Below, in pieces: positions 43,531 to 52,841 of a DNA stretch of 64,000 nucleotides. The position numbers and the translations under genes are program-made. Position 1 is the first letter of the stretch. Each line of letters begins with the position of its first letter. The DNA is from Nocardia huaxiensis. GTDB lineage: Bacteria > Actinomycetota > Actinomycetes > Mycobacteriales > Mycobacteriaceae. Location: the NCBI RefSeq assembly GCF_013744875.1, contig NZ_CP059399.1, positions 5,208,001 to 5,272,000 on the forward strand. Reading direction: 5' to 3'. The notes under the pieces are model-generated. The model was not told the DNA's origin. It searched no databases and saw only the letters and a program-made list of their open reading frames with translations.

Positions 43531-44661
43531 TCAAGCTGAGCCGAGTAGGTCCAGCATGCCCGCCACCGCTGCGGGCCAGGTGAATTCCTCGGCGCGGCTG
43601 CGGGCTGCGCGGCGGCGTTCGGCGGTGGGGCGGGCCAGGACCTCGGTGACGGCTTCGGCGAAGGCGCGGGGATGGTCGGCGGCTACTGCGCCGCAGTCGG
43701 CGGTGACGATGTCGGCGAGGGCGGAGGAGCGGCTCGCCACCACGGGGGTGCCTGCGGCGAGGGCTTCGAGGGCGGCGAGGCCGAAGGTTTCGTGTGGGCC
43801 GGGCGCGAGGGACACGTCTGCGGTGGCGAGCAGCGTAGCCAGTTCGGTTCGGTCGTCGATGAATCCGGTGAAATGCACGCTGGGCATTCCGTCATGGAGC
43901 GGCGGGATGGTGCGGGCGCGGCGTTCGAGGGCCTCGCGCCGGGGTCCGTCACCCGCCACGACGAGCCGCGCGCCGACGCCCTCGCGGCGAAGCGCGCCGA
44001 CCGCTTCGATACTGCGATCGGCCCGCTTCTCCACCGACAATCGCCCGCAGTGCACCAGCAGTGGGTAGTCGTCGGCGGCCAGATCGGTGCGTAACCGCCG
44101 GTCGTGCCTATCGGGCCGGAACATATCCAGGTCGACCCCGAGCGGGACGAGCTCGACGTTCGGCACATCGATCCGCTCGAACTCCTCCCGCGCGAATTGC
44201 GTTGTGCACACGACGATGTCGTAGTTCTCCGCGGTTCGCCGATTGGCGGCGTCGGCGGCCCGCCGCGCCGCCGCCCCCGGCAGCACCTGCCCCAGCAGCC
44301 GATCCAGCCGCTCATGCGAGATCATCACGCTCGCTATCCCGCGTGCCCGTGCCCACCGCCCGAACCCTCGCAAGGTCAGCCGATCCGACACCTCCATCGC
44401 ATCCGGCCGCAACCCCTTCACCACATCCGCCACCCGCCGCGGATCCGCCGCCCGATAACCCCCGGTCCACGGAATGGGCAACGCGGGCACCGTAATCCGC
44501 ACCACCCCGGATTCCAGCACCACTTCGCTCCGCCGCCGCCCCGGCACGATCAGCACCACCTCATGCCCCGCCCCCACATATCCGGCCCCCAGATGATGCA
44601 GTGCGGTGCGCAGCCCCCCGGAGCGCGGACCATAGAAGTTAGCCAGCTGTACTATGCGCAC
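43531..44661 (-). CDS. GT4-family glycosyltransferase
   Basis: A 376-residue GT-B retaining glycosyltransferase. The N-terminal domain opens RIVQLANFYGPRSGGLRTALHHL; the C-terminal domain has the donor site HCGRLSVEKRADRSIEA and the EX7E motif ETFGLAALEALAAGTPVV. It probably adds mannose or another hexose to an envelope lipid or glycan. The GTG at 44661 gives the family-like N-terminus; the ribosome site is weak. It stands alone. Confidence 0.88.
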   Translation of the reverse strand: MRIVQLANFYGPRSGGLRTALHHLGAGYVGAGHEVVLIVPGRRRSEVVLESGVVRITVPALPIPWTGGYRAADPRRVADVVKGLRPDAMEVSDRLTLRGFGRWARARGIASVMISHERLDRLLGQVLPGAAARRAADAANRRTAENYDIVVCTTQFAREEFERIDVPNVELVPLGVDLDMFRPDRHDRRLRTDLAADDYPLLVHCGRLSVEKRADRSIEAVGALRREGVGARLVVAGDGPRREALERRARTIPPLHDGMPSVHFTGFIDDRTELATLLATADVSLAPGPHETFGLAALEALAAGTPVVASRSSALADIVTADCGAVAADHPRAFAEAVTEVLARPTAERRRAARSRAEEFTWPAAVAGMLDLLGSA

Positions 44662-44895
44662 CCCGCCGATCGTTGCAGCACAACGGGTTACCAGCAGCCT
44701 CCGCACCGCCAACACCGAGTGAACTCCCGCCGAAGAACCGGCGTCACCGCCCTGCGAGGCCGCGCGCCAACCGAACTGAGGGCGGGCGATGCCTGTTCAG
44801 CGGTGCGCGACGAGCGAACGTTTGTGGACACGGCGGATGTGTGATCAAGTGGGGGCCGGAGGCGTGATTCCGGCCATCCGGGGAAGGGGAGAGGT

Positions 44896-45117
44896 ATGAG
44901 TGCGAGAAGTGAGCTGGAGCGGGAACTGGGTGGGCCCGTGGCCGCGCTCGAAATGATGTCGGAGCGGGAGATCGCGGATCTGCTGGGGATGTTCCGGGAA
45001 GCCCAGCGGACCGAGGCGGCGGCCATGGTGGAGGCGGTGGACAAGACGGTCGGCGCATTGCCCTGGCCATTGAGCACGGCGGCCAAGAAGATCATGTTCG
45101 GGAACAAGCTGGGGTAG
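44896..45117 (+). CDS. Small helical protein upstream of the 407-residue protein
   Basis: A 73-residue amphipathic helical protein (REIADLLGMFREAQRTEAAAMVEAVDKTVG) without signal peptide. GGGGAGAGG precedes the ATG. The next gene starts five bases after its stop, so they are co-transcribed. I do not recognise it. The second copy of the neighbour at 60677 has no such small gene but a 19-codon leader frame instead. Confidence 0.75.
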   Translation: MSARSELERELGGPVAALEMMSEREIADLLGMFREAQRTEAAAMVEAVDKTVGALPWPLSTAAKKIMFGNKLG

Positions 45118-45122
45118 GGGCC

Positions 45123-46346
45123 ATGAGCGATTTGGTGACCCGGGCGCAGGTGACCCTGCTGTCGCGGACGCTGCACGTATCCGAGGACAAGCTGGCGCAC
45201 CTGGAGAAGCTGGGTGCGGCGAACCTGCACGAGTTGCAGGAGCGGATGGCGAAAGCGATCTTCGCGCAACATAACTCGACGTTCTCGCGGTTGACGCTGC
45301 TGGTGCCGGTCATTCCGCTGAGCATCTCGATTCCGCTGGTGCAGCGGATGGTCCCGGCCGTCATGGCGGGGCGCGCGGCGGGAGCCATCGGAGTCGACCA
45401 TCCCAAGAAGGCCGCCGAGGCGGTGGGCATGCTGAAGCCTTCGTACGCGGCCGACGCCGCCCCGTACATGGACCCGCACGCGGTCGGCCAGCTGGCCGAC
45501 GTCGCGCCGGCCGAACCGGTCATGGGGATCATCAACGAGATCCTGCGGCGGCGCGACTACGTCACCGCCGGACCGTTCCTCGGTTACGCCACACCGGAAT
45601 TGGTGCGTGCGGTGGAGGACAGCGTGCACGACGACGAGGGGCTCATCCTCGCCGCGTCATACGCCTACTCGGGGGAGAACATCAGCGTCATCATCCGGCA
45701 TCTGCTGGCGGGCACCGGGAAACGGATCCCGAGGCTTGTGCAGACCATCATTCAGGGGTCGACGGAACTTCGGCTGGCCGCACTGTCGGTGTTCGCGCGC
45801 TGCGACGCCGATGTCATCGTCGCCATCGGCGACATCCTGTTCGAGGTCGGCACACCCGAGGAAATCGCCGACCTCATCTCGGCGTTCATCGCCGACGGCG
45901 CGGTGCCGGAGAGCATGCGGTTCGTCGGGCAGCTGAGCCCCTCGGCCCTGGACGAGCTCGCCGCCAACCCGATCGCCGCCGACGCGGAATCCGTACACGC
46001 CATCGTGGCCGCGGTCGCGGACAGTACCGAACCGGCCGTCTGGCGCGGGTTGCTGGAACTGGCCGTGCGCACCGAACCCGCGGTGACGCGGCGCATCAGC
46101 GGACAGATCTCGCACGCCGAGGCCGAGACGCTGACCGGGCTCCCACAGGTGCTCGACGCCGGCGACCTGTGGCCGCGACTGCTCGAGCTGCTCGCCGCCG
46201 CCGAAGCCGACGCTCAATCGCGCATCGGTGCGGCGTGGGCGGCGCTGCCGGATTCCGAACGCCCCGAACTCGACAGCCGCATCGCAGAACTGGGACTGTC
46301 GGCGCAACTGGAATCGCTGCGCAACACCGTGCGAATCGCCAACTGA
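45123..46346 (+). CDS. Helical-repeat protein of unknown family (copy 1)
   Basis: A 407-residue protein, by eye largely alpha-helical with repeats that look HEAT-like. It opens MSDLVTRAQVTLLSRTLHV, has one hydrophobic stretch (about 55-75, LTLLVPVIPLSISIPLVQRMV) and recurring turns such as GPFLGYATPELVRAVED and LAALSVFARCDADVI. The protein at 60677 aligns along its whole length. A function is not known to me. The hydrophobic segment may touch the membrane. A perfect 15-bp terminator follows. Confidence 0.8.
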   Translation: MSDLVTRAQVTLLSRTLHVSEDKLAHLEKLGAANLHELQERMAKAIFAQHNSTFSRLTLLVPVIPLSISIPLVQRMVPAVMAGRAAGAIGVDHPKKAAEAVGMLKPSYAADAAPYMDPHAVGQLADVAPAEPVMGIINEILRRRDYVTAGPFLGYATPELVRAVEDSVHDDEGLILAASYAYSGENISVIIRHLLAGTGKRIPRLVQTIIQGSTELRLAALSVFARCDADVIVAIGDILFEVGTPEEIADLISAFIADGAVPESMRFVGQLSPSALDELAANPIAADAESVHAIVAAVADSTEPAVWRGLLELAVRTEPAVTRRISGQISHAEAETLTGLPQVLDAGDLWPRLLELLAAAEADAQSRIGAAWAALPDSERPELDSRIAELGLSAQLESLRNTVRIAN

Positions 46347-46349
46347 CGC

Positions 46350-46386
46350 AGCGGATCCCGGCGCAGGCAACGCGCCGGGATCCGCT
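46350..46386. terminator. Bidirectional terminator hairpin
   Basis: Perfect 15-bp arms AGCGGATCCCGGCGC (46350-46364) and GCGCCGGGATCCGCT (46372-46386) with a seven-base loop, just after the stop of the upstream gene and before the converging one. Confidence 0.88.
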
Positions 46387-46407
46387 CGGTCTATTGCGGG
46401 CTCACGC

Positions 46408-47268
46408 TCAGCGCAATTCCTCGATGGTGCGCTCGAATGCCATCGCCCCGTGTCCATTCCGCACCTGCCGATCGATGAGCTCCGCCACCGGCGCCACCAG
46501 ATCCGTCGCCACCCCGGCATCGCGCGACGCCCGCACAATCGCATCGAAGGCGGCCTTCTGGAACTCCAGATGCTGCACCTGCGCCCGATAGTCACCCGAA
46601 TCGATAACCCGCGCGTATTCCGGCAGCCCCTGCGCCATGGCCGTCACCCAGGGCACCGCGCGCCGCGCGAATTCCTGCGCGCTCACCCCCGCCGAACCCA
46701 CCATGGCCGCACCGTGGAAGAACCCGGCGAACATCAAATACATCGCCGACAGCAGCGAAAAGTCATACAGTGCGGCGACTCCCGCATCCTCGCCCAGGAA
46801 CTCCGCAGCACCGAGCAATTCCAGCACGCCCTGGTGCTCATCGAACACTGCCCGTGCCCCGCTGTAGAGAATCGACGACGCCTGGGTCCCGATCATGGGC
46901 GGAATCGCCATAATCCCACCATCGAGAAACTCGATCCCGTGCGAGGCCGCCCACACCGCGAACTCCCGCGACTCTTCAGGGGTCGTACTGGTCAGGTTGA
47001 TCAACTGCTTCCCGCGCAGCTCCGCGACAACGGGATCGAGCGTCTCATGCACCGACTTGTGGTCCAGCAGAACGGAAATCACCACCCCACTCCCGCGCAC
47101 CGCTTCCACGACCGACCCCGCCCCCACAGCTCCGGCCGCCACCAACTCGCCATCGCGCCCCGCCGTCCGATTCCACACGGTCGTCGCCACGCCGCCCTTC
47201 ACCAGCGCCGCAGCCAGCGCCCGCCCCATCGCGCCCAGCCCGAGCACACTCACCTGGTTGTTCGTCAT
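46408..47268 (-). CDS. NADPH-dependent imine reductase-like enzyme
   Basis: A 286-residue protein of the 6-phosphogluconate/3-hydroxyisobutyrate dehydrogenase fold. The dinucleotide motif GLGAMGRALA (residues 10-19) and TVWNRTAG afterwards favour NADPH. LDGGIMAIPPMIGTQASSILYSG and the helical C-terminal dimer domain match the imine-reductase branch. AAGGAG lies upstream of the ATG. The native substrate is unknown. A 272-base gap before the secreted gene must hold its promoter; I see no operator there. Confidence 0.82.
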   Translation of the reverse strand: MTNNQVSVLGLGAMGRALAAALVKGGVATTVWNRTAGRDGELVAAGAVGAGSVVEAVRGSGVVISVLLDHKSVHETLDPVVAELRGKQLINLTSTTPEESREFAVWAASHGIEFLDGGIMAIPPMIGTQASSILYSGARAVFDEHQGVLELLGAAEFLGEDAGVAALYDFSLLSAMYLMFAGFFHGAAMVGSAGVSAQEFARRAVPWVTAMAQGLPEYARVIDSGDYRAQVQHLEFQKAAFDAIVRASRDAGVATDLVAPVAELIDRQVRNGHGAMAFERTIEELR

Positions 47269-47540
47269 TGTGGGACAACTCCTTCGAATCAGTTCGCTGA
47301 ATGTTCGGCGCGCGCTGAATTCGAGATTGCCTGCGTGGCAACCGCCCCACAAGTACGCACTATTCTCTCGGATACTGACCCAAAGGTTAGTGTCCAGCGC
47401 AGAAGCCGAAATCGATTCGAACCCAATATGGTTGAACACGGCGATGTCGGTCGCGATGCGCGACCCCAAACAATCTGGGGCCCTGGGAACACGTCGGATC
47501 GGGACTGTGCGGGCCTGCAGCTCCCGTAGTCTTCGCGGCC

Positions 47541-47768
47541 ATGAGAAATGTATGCGTTTCAGTATTCGTTGTTGCGGGGGTTCTGCTCGCGTCCGCGACT
47601 GCCACCGCCTCAACCGGCAGCCTGGGCACGGGAAGTGCCTTGGATTCCGGTAGCTCGAACCTCCTCACCCCCGGTCCCGATGGAGCCGACTCCGGTTCCG
47701 GGGTGCTCGATCTCGTCGGAGACTGGTGGCACTCGCTGTTCAATCACTGCCCCGGGCCGGTGTGCTGA
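47541..47768 (+). CDS. Small secreted protein with C-terminal cysteines
   Basis: A 75-residue protein. The signal peptide (MRNVCVSVFVVAGVLLASATATA) is followed by a Ser/Gly-rich segment and an end LVGDWWHSLFNHCPGPVC with two cysteines four apart. It is divergent from the imine reductase gene. Similar tails are seen in short exported proteins of Nocardia, but no function is known to me. Confidence 0.65.
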   Translation: MRNVCVSVFVVAGVLLASATATASTGSLGTGSALDSGSSNLLTPGPDGADSGSGVLDLVGDWWHSLFNHCPGPVC

Positions 47769-47812
47769 ACCGACCTCGATGCGCATGGCTCAGGGCGCCC
47801 GCCGTAGTCGTG

Positions 47813-47865
47813 CGTCAACCGATGGTTGACGATAGGCCATACGTCAACTACTAGTTGACGTATGG
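47813..47865 (+). promoter_or_regulatory. Promoter overlapped by two palindromic operators
   Basis: Operator 1 has 8-bp arms CGTCAACC/GGTTGACG around GAT (47813-47831). Operator 2 has perfect 13-bp arms CCATACGTCAACT/AGTTGACGTATGG around ACT (47837-47865). Both share the core CGTCAAC-N3-GTTGACG. A promoter TTGACG (47826-47831), 17-bp spacer, TACTAG (47849-47854) sits within them, pointing to the gene at 47918. A TetR- or MarR-type repressor should act here; none is encoded next to it. Confidence 0.8.
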
Positions 47866-47917
47866 CGATGGCTCGTGAGTGGCTCTCGCCGACAGCACAT
47901 CGAATCGAGGAGTCGCA

Positions 47918-49126
47918 ATGGAAGCCTTCGAAAGCGCTGCGCGCCGGCATGCCGAGTCACCGGGCAGGCGGGCGATGGTCGTCGGTGCGGGTATCGCCGG
48001 TTTGGCCACCGCGCTGCGATTGCGTCAGCAGGGCTGGGACGTCGTCGTGATCGAACGCGCGCCGAGTCGCCGCAGCAGCGGTTACCTGGTGAACCTGCAC
48101 GGACCCGGCTATGACGCCGCCGAACGACTCGGGCTGCTGCCGGCGCTGAACCCGCGCGACATCGGATTCTTCACCTCGGTGCTCGTCCACCCCGACGGCA
48201 GGGAGAAACTCCGGATCCCCGCCGCTGTCACCGAAGCCGCTGTCGGGGACCGGGCTTTGAGCTTGTTCCGCGGCGATCTGGAGTCGGCCCTGTACGAGGC
48301 CGTCGCCGAATTCGCCGATATCCGTTTCGGCACCACGGTGCGAGCCATCACCCAAACCCCCGAACAGGTCGAAGTCACCCTCAGCGACGACACCCGCCTC
48401 CGCACCGAACTCCTCATCGGCGCCGACGGCGTCCACTCCCAGGTCCGCGAGCTCGTATTCGGTCCCGAGACAGAGTATTTCGTGGACCTGGGCCATATGG
48501 TCGGCGCATTCCCGCTGGCGAAACCGCCCGCCCACATGCCCGACGGTATAGGCGCCACATATATCGGTCGCGGACGCACAGCCGCAGTGATGAACCTCGG
48601 ACCGGAAAGATCCTCAGCGTTCTTCGCCTACCGCTGCCCCGACCCCCACACCGATCTCACCCTCGGCGCCGCACCCGCCCTCGCACGAGCCTTCGGTGAC
48701 CTAGGCGGCGGTGCCGTCGACGCCCTCGCCCAGCTCGACGCCGACCCCGGCACCGCCTACTTCGACTCGGTCGGCCAGATCGTCATGGACCGCTGGAGCC
48801 AGGGCCGAGTAGTCCTCCTCGGCGACGCGGCCTGGTGCGTAACAGTTTTCGCCGGCTACGGCGCCGCCCTCGCCCTCGACGGCGCCGACCGCCTCGGCAC
48901 CGCCCTTGCAGCACACGCCGACGACATCCCCACCGCCCTCAGCACCTGGGAGACGACCTTGCGGCCTGAGGTGAAGAAGCGACAGGCACTGGCGCGGAGG
49001 GGAATCAGCCAATTCGCCCCGCCAACACGGACCCACGTATGGGCAGCCGAACTTATGCTCCGAGCAATCCAACTCCCCGGCATCAGCAGCCTGGTCCGCC
49101 GCTCCATCCAACGCGCCAACAACTAG
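47918..49126 (+). CDS. FAD-dependent monooxygenase
   Basis: A 402-residue class A flavoprotein. The FAD motif AMVVGAGIAGLATALRL is at about residues 19-35, LLIGADGVHSQVREL gives the DG motif, and VVLLGDAAWCVTVFAGYGAALALDGADRL the GD motif. The GDAAWC differs from the usual GDAAH, as in TetX-like and related enzymes. AGGAG precedes the ATG. The control region shows two perfect palindromes around the promoter, so expression is tightly induced. The substrate is unknown. Confidence 0.88.
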   Translation: MEAFESAARRHAESPGRRAMVVGAGIAGLATALRLRQQGWDVVVIERAPSRRSSGYLVNLHGPGYDAAERLGLLPALNPRDIGFFTSVLVHPDGREKLRIPAAVTEAAVGDRALSLFRGDLESALYEAVAEFADIRFGTTVRAITQTPEQVEVTLSDDTRLRTELLIGADGVHSQVRELVFGPETEYFVDLGHMVGAFPLAKPPAHMPDGIGATYIGRGRTAAVMNLGPERSSAFFAYRCPDPHTDLTLGAAPALARAFGDLGGGAVDALAQLDADPGTAYFDSVGQIVMDRWSQGRVVLLGDAAWCVTVFAGYGAALALDGADRLGTALAAHADDIPTALSTWETTLRPEVKKRQALARRGISQFAPPTRTHVWAAELMLRAIQLPGISSLVRRSIQRANN

Positions 49127-49172
49127 ACGGCCGATGCGTTCCGGACCTGCCTACCCGCGCCGACGTGGGCTA

Positions 49173-52100
49173 CTACGGTGCCGGAACACAACATCCTCGG
49201 TTCAGCGGAGACAGTGGCGAGGTCCGCACGATACGCACCGCACCCAGATCTCCGCCCAGCGGATCCGCATAGGTTCCGTTGGGCTCTGGTAGAAGTTCGA
49301 CGGCGAGCACGCTCAGGGGTGAATCATAGGGTATGCCCACGCGTTTCAGGGCGTCCGCGACCTCGGCGGCGGACCAGCTGGCCTCGCCTTCGGCGAACAG
49401 CGGTATCGACTGCATTTGTGTGCGGAGCGGCCGCAGTTGATGGAGATCGATCTGAATATTGCGTTTGGTGCCGCCGTCGGCCTGGGTGACGCGCGCATAG
49501 AGCACGATCCAGATCACGGTATTCGGCGTGGTGGGCTGTACTCGGTGCAAGCCTCTGTACGGCAACGCGTACGGCGCCCTGACTCGAATGGCGCCATCCG
49601 GTTCCGCGATGACGGAACACGGCAGTTCCGGAGCCGGATGCTGAACACCGTCCAGCACCAGTGATTCACCGAACCGCCCCTGCGCCGTCGACCACAGCGG
49701 GTTGTCCGCGGGTCCGCGGTCGTGGCCGACGCGTATCTCATATGTGTAGAACGAGAACAGTTCGGGCGAGCCGGGATCGACATTCGGCGGTAACGGCACG
49801 AGGTAGTGACGGACGCTGGTCTTGCTGGGCTCCAGACGCTGCATGGTCGACAGTCCGGAGAGGTCTTGGACCTGACCGGGGGTCACCACTCGGACCAATT
49901 CGGGATCGAGTGGGGTGCCGGTGATTTCCACGGGATTGGCGACCGGTTCCGTGCCGGGCAGCAGCATGGGATCCGGCGTGCTCGTCAGCGGCCGGACGAA
50001 ATAGGCATCTCTCGGATCGGCGGGCGCTTCGGCGAACTCTACCCAAAGACGTTTGATCCGTGAGGAAGTCGCCGCGTAGTCGGCGTCACGCTCATACGGT
50101 GTCAGGGCGATGCCAGCCGCGACCACCCGCGGGATCTGCCGCGGCGGCGCGACGATCGGCAGTCTGGACGTCACCGCCCGCGCAACCCCTTCCCCTCCTT
50201 CGAAGCGCAGGAACGCCCGATAGGTGACCTCCATTTCGTGAGGGAACCCGTCCGGACCCAGCCTCGGAGGCAGTGCGTCGAGGAAGATCATTCGGGTATG
50301 GGCGCGGTTCGGGCGCTTACCGGACTGGGTATTGATGGCATCCATCATCTCTATGACCCCGACATCCACGGTTTCGCTCACGGCGCCCACCGCATCGGGG
50401 AGACCGACCGTTCGCGTCACGACCAGTGAGGGCGATCCCGCGCCGCGCCACGTCCAATCCCGGTCGATCACAACCTGTATCGCATTGATCCACTGCCCGG
50501 CCAGCTCCGCCGGGTGCGTGAACTCGATACTCGACAGGTCCGGTGCGAGGTGATGAGTCAGCCCCGCACAGCCGAAGAGGATGCGCTCGCCGGGCGGCCC
50601 CGTGACGAGCGGGCCGTCGGCGCTCAGGTCCAGAGCTCCGGCCAACCTGCCGAGAAGCGCACCGGTCGGCTCGGACTGCGGCGCCACGCCATTGACGACG
50701 GCACCGAATCCCATCCGGTCGACGGGCGGATCCGATCGCAGGAATACCGACCGCAATTCGCTCGACGACGCCAAGGGCCGAAGCGCGTCGGCCTCGGCGA
50801 TGGCCGGGGCCACCGCGTGCAGGTCGATCAACTGCGCGGTTCCGTATCGCGCCTGTTCACTGCCGAAGTAGTTCATATCGTTCCGGCCGAGCGCTCGGAC
50901 CTCCACCCGAATATCCCGCGAAGTGACCAATGTCAGTGGCCCCGTGGGGTTTCCCTCGGCGCCGAGCTGGGGTGAGATGTCGAGTCCTCGATAGTCGGCG
51001 GCATGCCGCCAGTCCAGTACGAGATCGATCGGTTGAGCGGCATCATCGGGGAAGCGGCGTGTCGTCCGGTACCACTCGACAAAGCCGTCCGCGTCCGCCT
51101 GTGGATCGAATCGTGGTGTGCGAAGCAGCACTCGAATTCGGAGATACACGGTGTCCGGGTCCTCGATGGTCGGAGCGATCGCCGTCCCGGGCGGGGCGCT
51201 GTCATTGGCCGCGATCTGCGCCAGCAGCCGTGGCCGGACGGCGGCGCCGGCGGCGAAAACCGCTTCCGGATAACCGATTCGGGGCCGCCGGATCCGCAGC
51301 GCGCGAACGGTGCCGTCGGGTTCAGGTGTCACCGTGTCCAGTTCCACCGCGGTCGGAGTTCTGTGCCGCTTCATGTGCACCACGGCGATCGGCGCGTCAC
51401 CGGGCCGCTCCGGCGCCGAGGTCACAGCCGGACCGCCTCCGGTGGCATCGGCCATGCGCACCCGGAATTCGTAGCGGCGCCCGTACCGCGGCTCGACGGC
51501 GTCCGCACCCACGGGGACCGCGGAATCCGGTTGCCCGGGTGGGGCATTCATAAGTCGCCGATCATCGGCGGTCGACATGACCAGCGATCGGCCGCGCCAT
51601 TTCAGGAACCACGCGGGCAGCCACAGCTGACCGCTGTGCTCGGTCGGCACCACCTCCGCCCAGCGTTGTTCCACAGCGACACCGAGATCGACGCCCACGG
51701 CCAGCGGCGCTTGGACGGTCGACAGCGACGTCCACGCCTGACTGCCCTGCGGGCGCACATCGACGCGGTATCCGCGTACCCCGCGCGGTGCGAGCACCGG
51801 ATCCTCACCATCGGGCGGGGCCCCGAGCGCCCGGTTCTGCCCCTCCAGAACGTCCTCGTCGTCCCAGGCCAAGTGGATTCCCTCGTCACGGATGGGCGGC
51901 GGTCCGGAGCCGTCCTCGTCGAGGTGGTCCGCGCCGATCGGCTGGCGCGCATGCACGATCTTGGCGAATCCGTCGTCGAAGCGGTTCGCCTCGATCATCA
52001 CCTTGTCGAAGTTGCCGAGCGCGCCCGCCGCCGCGGCATCATCGGACACCGGAATCACCACGGGGGTGAAGAGCTGTCGAGCTCGATCGACCAGCAGGGC

Positions 52101-52832
52101 GGGAACACGGGTGGCGAACGCGCGCAAAAACGTGGGCGTCGTGGCGGCTCGAGCGGCGAAATCGCCGCCGTCCGCCAATTCGACCCAGAGCCAGCCGCCG
52201 CGTACCAGGCGAGGTGCGGCGTCGAGTGGAATCTCGAGATCGGCGATGAGCCCCAGCGCCTCCGCCAGTCGTGGCCGGCGCAGGGCGAAGGCGATCGCCT
52301 CACCCCAGCCGATGATCCGCGGCGTTGACGGTGGCGGAGGATCCGGCGGGCATTTCATCAGACAGTGATACGAGTTGTCGATCACGGCCAAGGACGTGCG
52401 CGGCCGCACGAAGGGGAAGGACTGTCTATAGCTGCGCGGCAGGTACTTTCGCAACTGCTTGCTCTGGTCTCGGTCCTGCGGAGCGAATGTATCCGCGGCC
52501 GGGCCATCGGGAATCTCGAGGACTTGTTTGATCGCGGTGAAGATCGGGCGCGCGTGCGGATGCGTGAGCGTGGGTGTGACGCCCGCTGGATCGGGTAGCA
52601 CGGTGATCTGGTCGACCAGGGTGCGCTGCGGCAGTGCGTCGATGGAGTCGGAGATGTGCACTGCGAACGCCAAACCCGCATCGGCGAAGGCGGGATCCTG
52701 GGGAACCGCTGATCCGAGCGGTTCGAGCGGATTTCCGGTCGGCGCGATGAGCAGACGGATCGACAAGTTGCGGGACCGGTGGTCCCATCGCTGGAGATAG
52801 GGCACGAGCGTGAGTTTGTGGGGTGTAATCAT
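49173..52832 (-). CDS. Giant protein of unknown function, 1,219 residues
   Basis: A large, probably cytoplasmic or non-classically exported protein with no signal peptide or clear membrane helix. By eye it alternates long beta-rich segments with proline-rich linkers; there are no cysteine clusters or nucleotide motifs. Phrases such as VYLRIRVLLRTPRF and FSFYTYEIRVGHDRGPADNPLW recall fibronectin/jelly-roll-like sandwich domains. It starts nine bases after the stop of the even larger gene upstream, with TAGGAATTC as ribosome site, so the two are one operon. Codon use is like the surroundings. I cannot name a family. Confidence 0.8.
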   Translation of the reverse strand: MITPHKLTLVPYLQRWDHRSRNLSIRLLIAPTGNPLEPLGSAVPQDPAFADAGLAFAVHISDSIDALPQRTLVDQITVLPDPAGVTPTLTHPHARPIFTAIKQVLEIPDGPAADTFAPQDRDQSKQLRKYLPRSYRQSFPFVRPRTSLAVIDNSYHCLMKCPPDPPPPSTPRIIGWGEAIAFALRRPRLAEALGLIADLEIPLDAAPRLVRGGWLWVELADGGDFAARAATTPTFLRAFATRVPALLVDRARQLFTPVVIPVSDDAAAAGALGNFDKVMIEANRFDDGFAKIVHARQPIGADHLDEDGSGPPPIRDEGIHLAWDDEDVLEGQNRALGAPPDGEDPVLAPRGVRGYRVDVRPQGSQAWTSLSTVQAPLAVGVDLGVAVEQRWAEVVPTEHSGQLWLPAWFLKWRGRSLVMSTADDRRLMNAPPGQPDSAVPVGADAVEPRYGRRYEFRVRMADATGGGPAVTSAPERPGDAPIAVVHMKRHRTPTAVELDTVTPEPDGTVRALRIRRPRIGYPEAVFAAGAAVRPRLLAQIAANDSAPPGTAIAPTIEDPDTVYLRIRVLLRTPRFDPQADADGFVEWYRTTRRFPDDAAQPIDLVLDWRHAADYRGLDISPQLGAEGNPTGPLTLVTSRDIRVEVRALGRNDMNYFGSEQARYGTAQLIDLHAVAPAIAEADALRPLASSSELRSVFLRSDPPVDRMGFGAVVNGVAPQSEPTGALLGRLAGALDLSADGPLVTGPPGERILFGCAGLTHHLAPDLSSIEFTHPAELAGQWINAIQVVIDRDWTWRGAGSPSLVVTRTVGLPDAVGAVSETVDVGVIEMMDAINTQSGKRPNRAHTRMIFLDALPPRLGPDGFPHEMEVTYRAFLRFEGGEGVARAVTSRLPIVAPPRQIPRVVAAGIALTPYERDADYAATSSRIKRLWVEFAEAPADPRDAYFVRPLTSTPDPMLLPGTEPVANPVEITGTPLDPELVRVVTPGQVQDLSGLSTMQRLEPSKTSVRHYLVPLPPNVDPGSPELFSFYTYEIRVGHDRGPADNPLWSTAQGRFGESLVLDGVQHPAPELPCSVIAEPDGAIRVRAPYALPYRGLHRVQPTTPNTVIWIVLYARVTQADGGTKRNIQIDLHQLRPLRTQMQSIPLFAEGEASWSAAEVADALKRVGIPYDSPLSVLAVELLPEPNGTYADPLGGDLGAVRIVRTSPLSPLNRGCCVPAP

Positions 52833-52841
52833 GATGAATTC

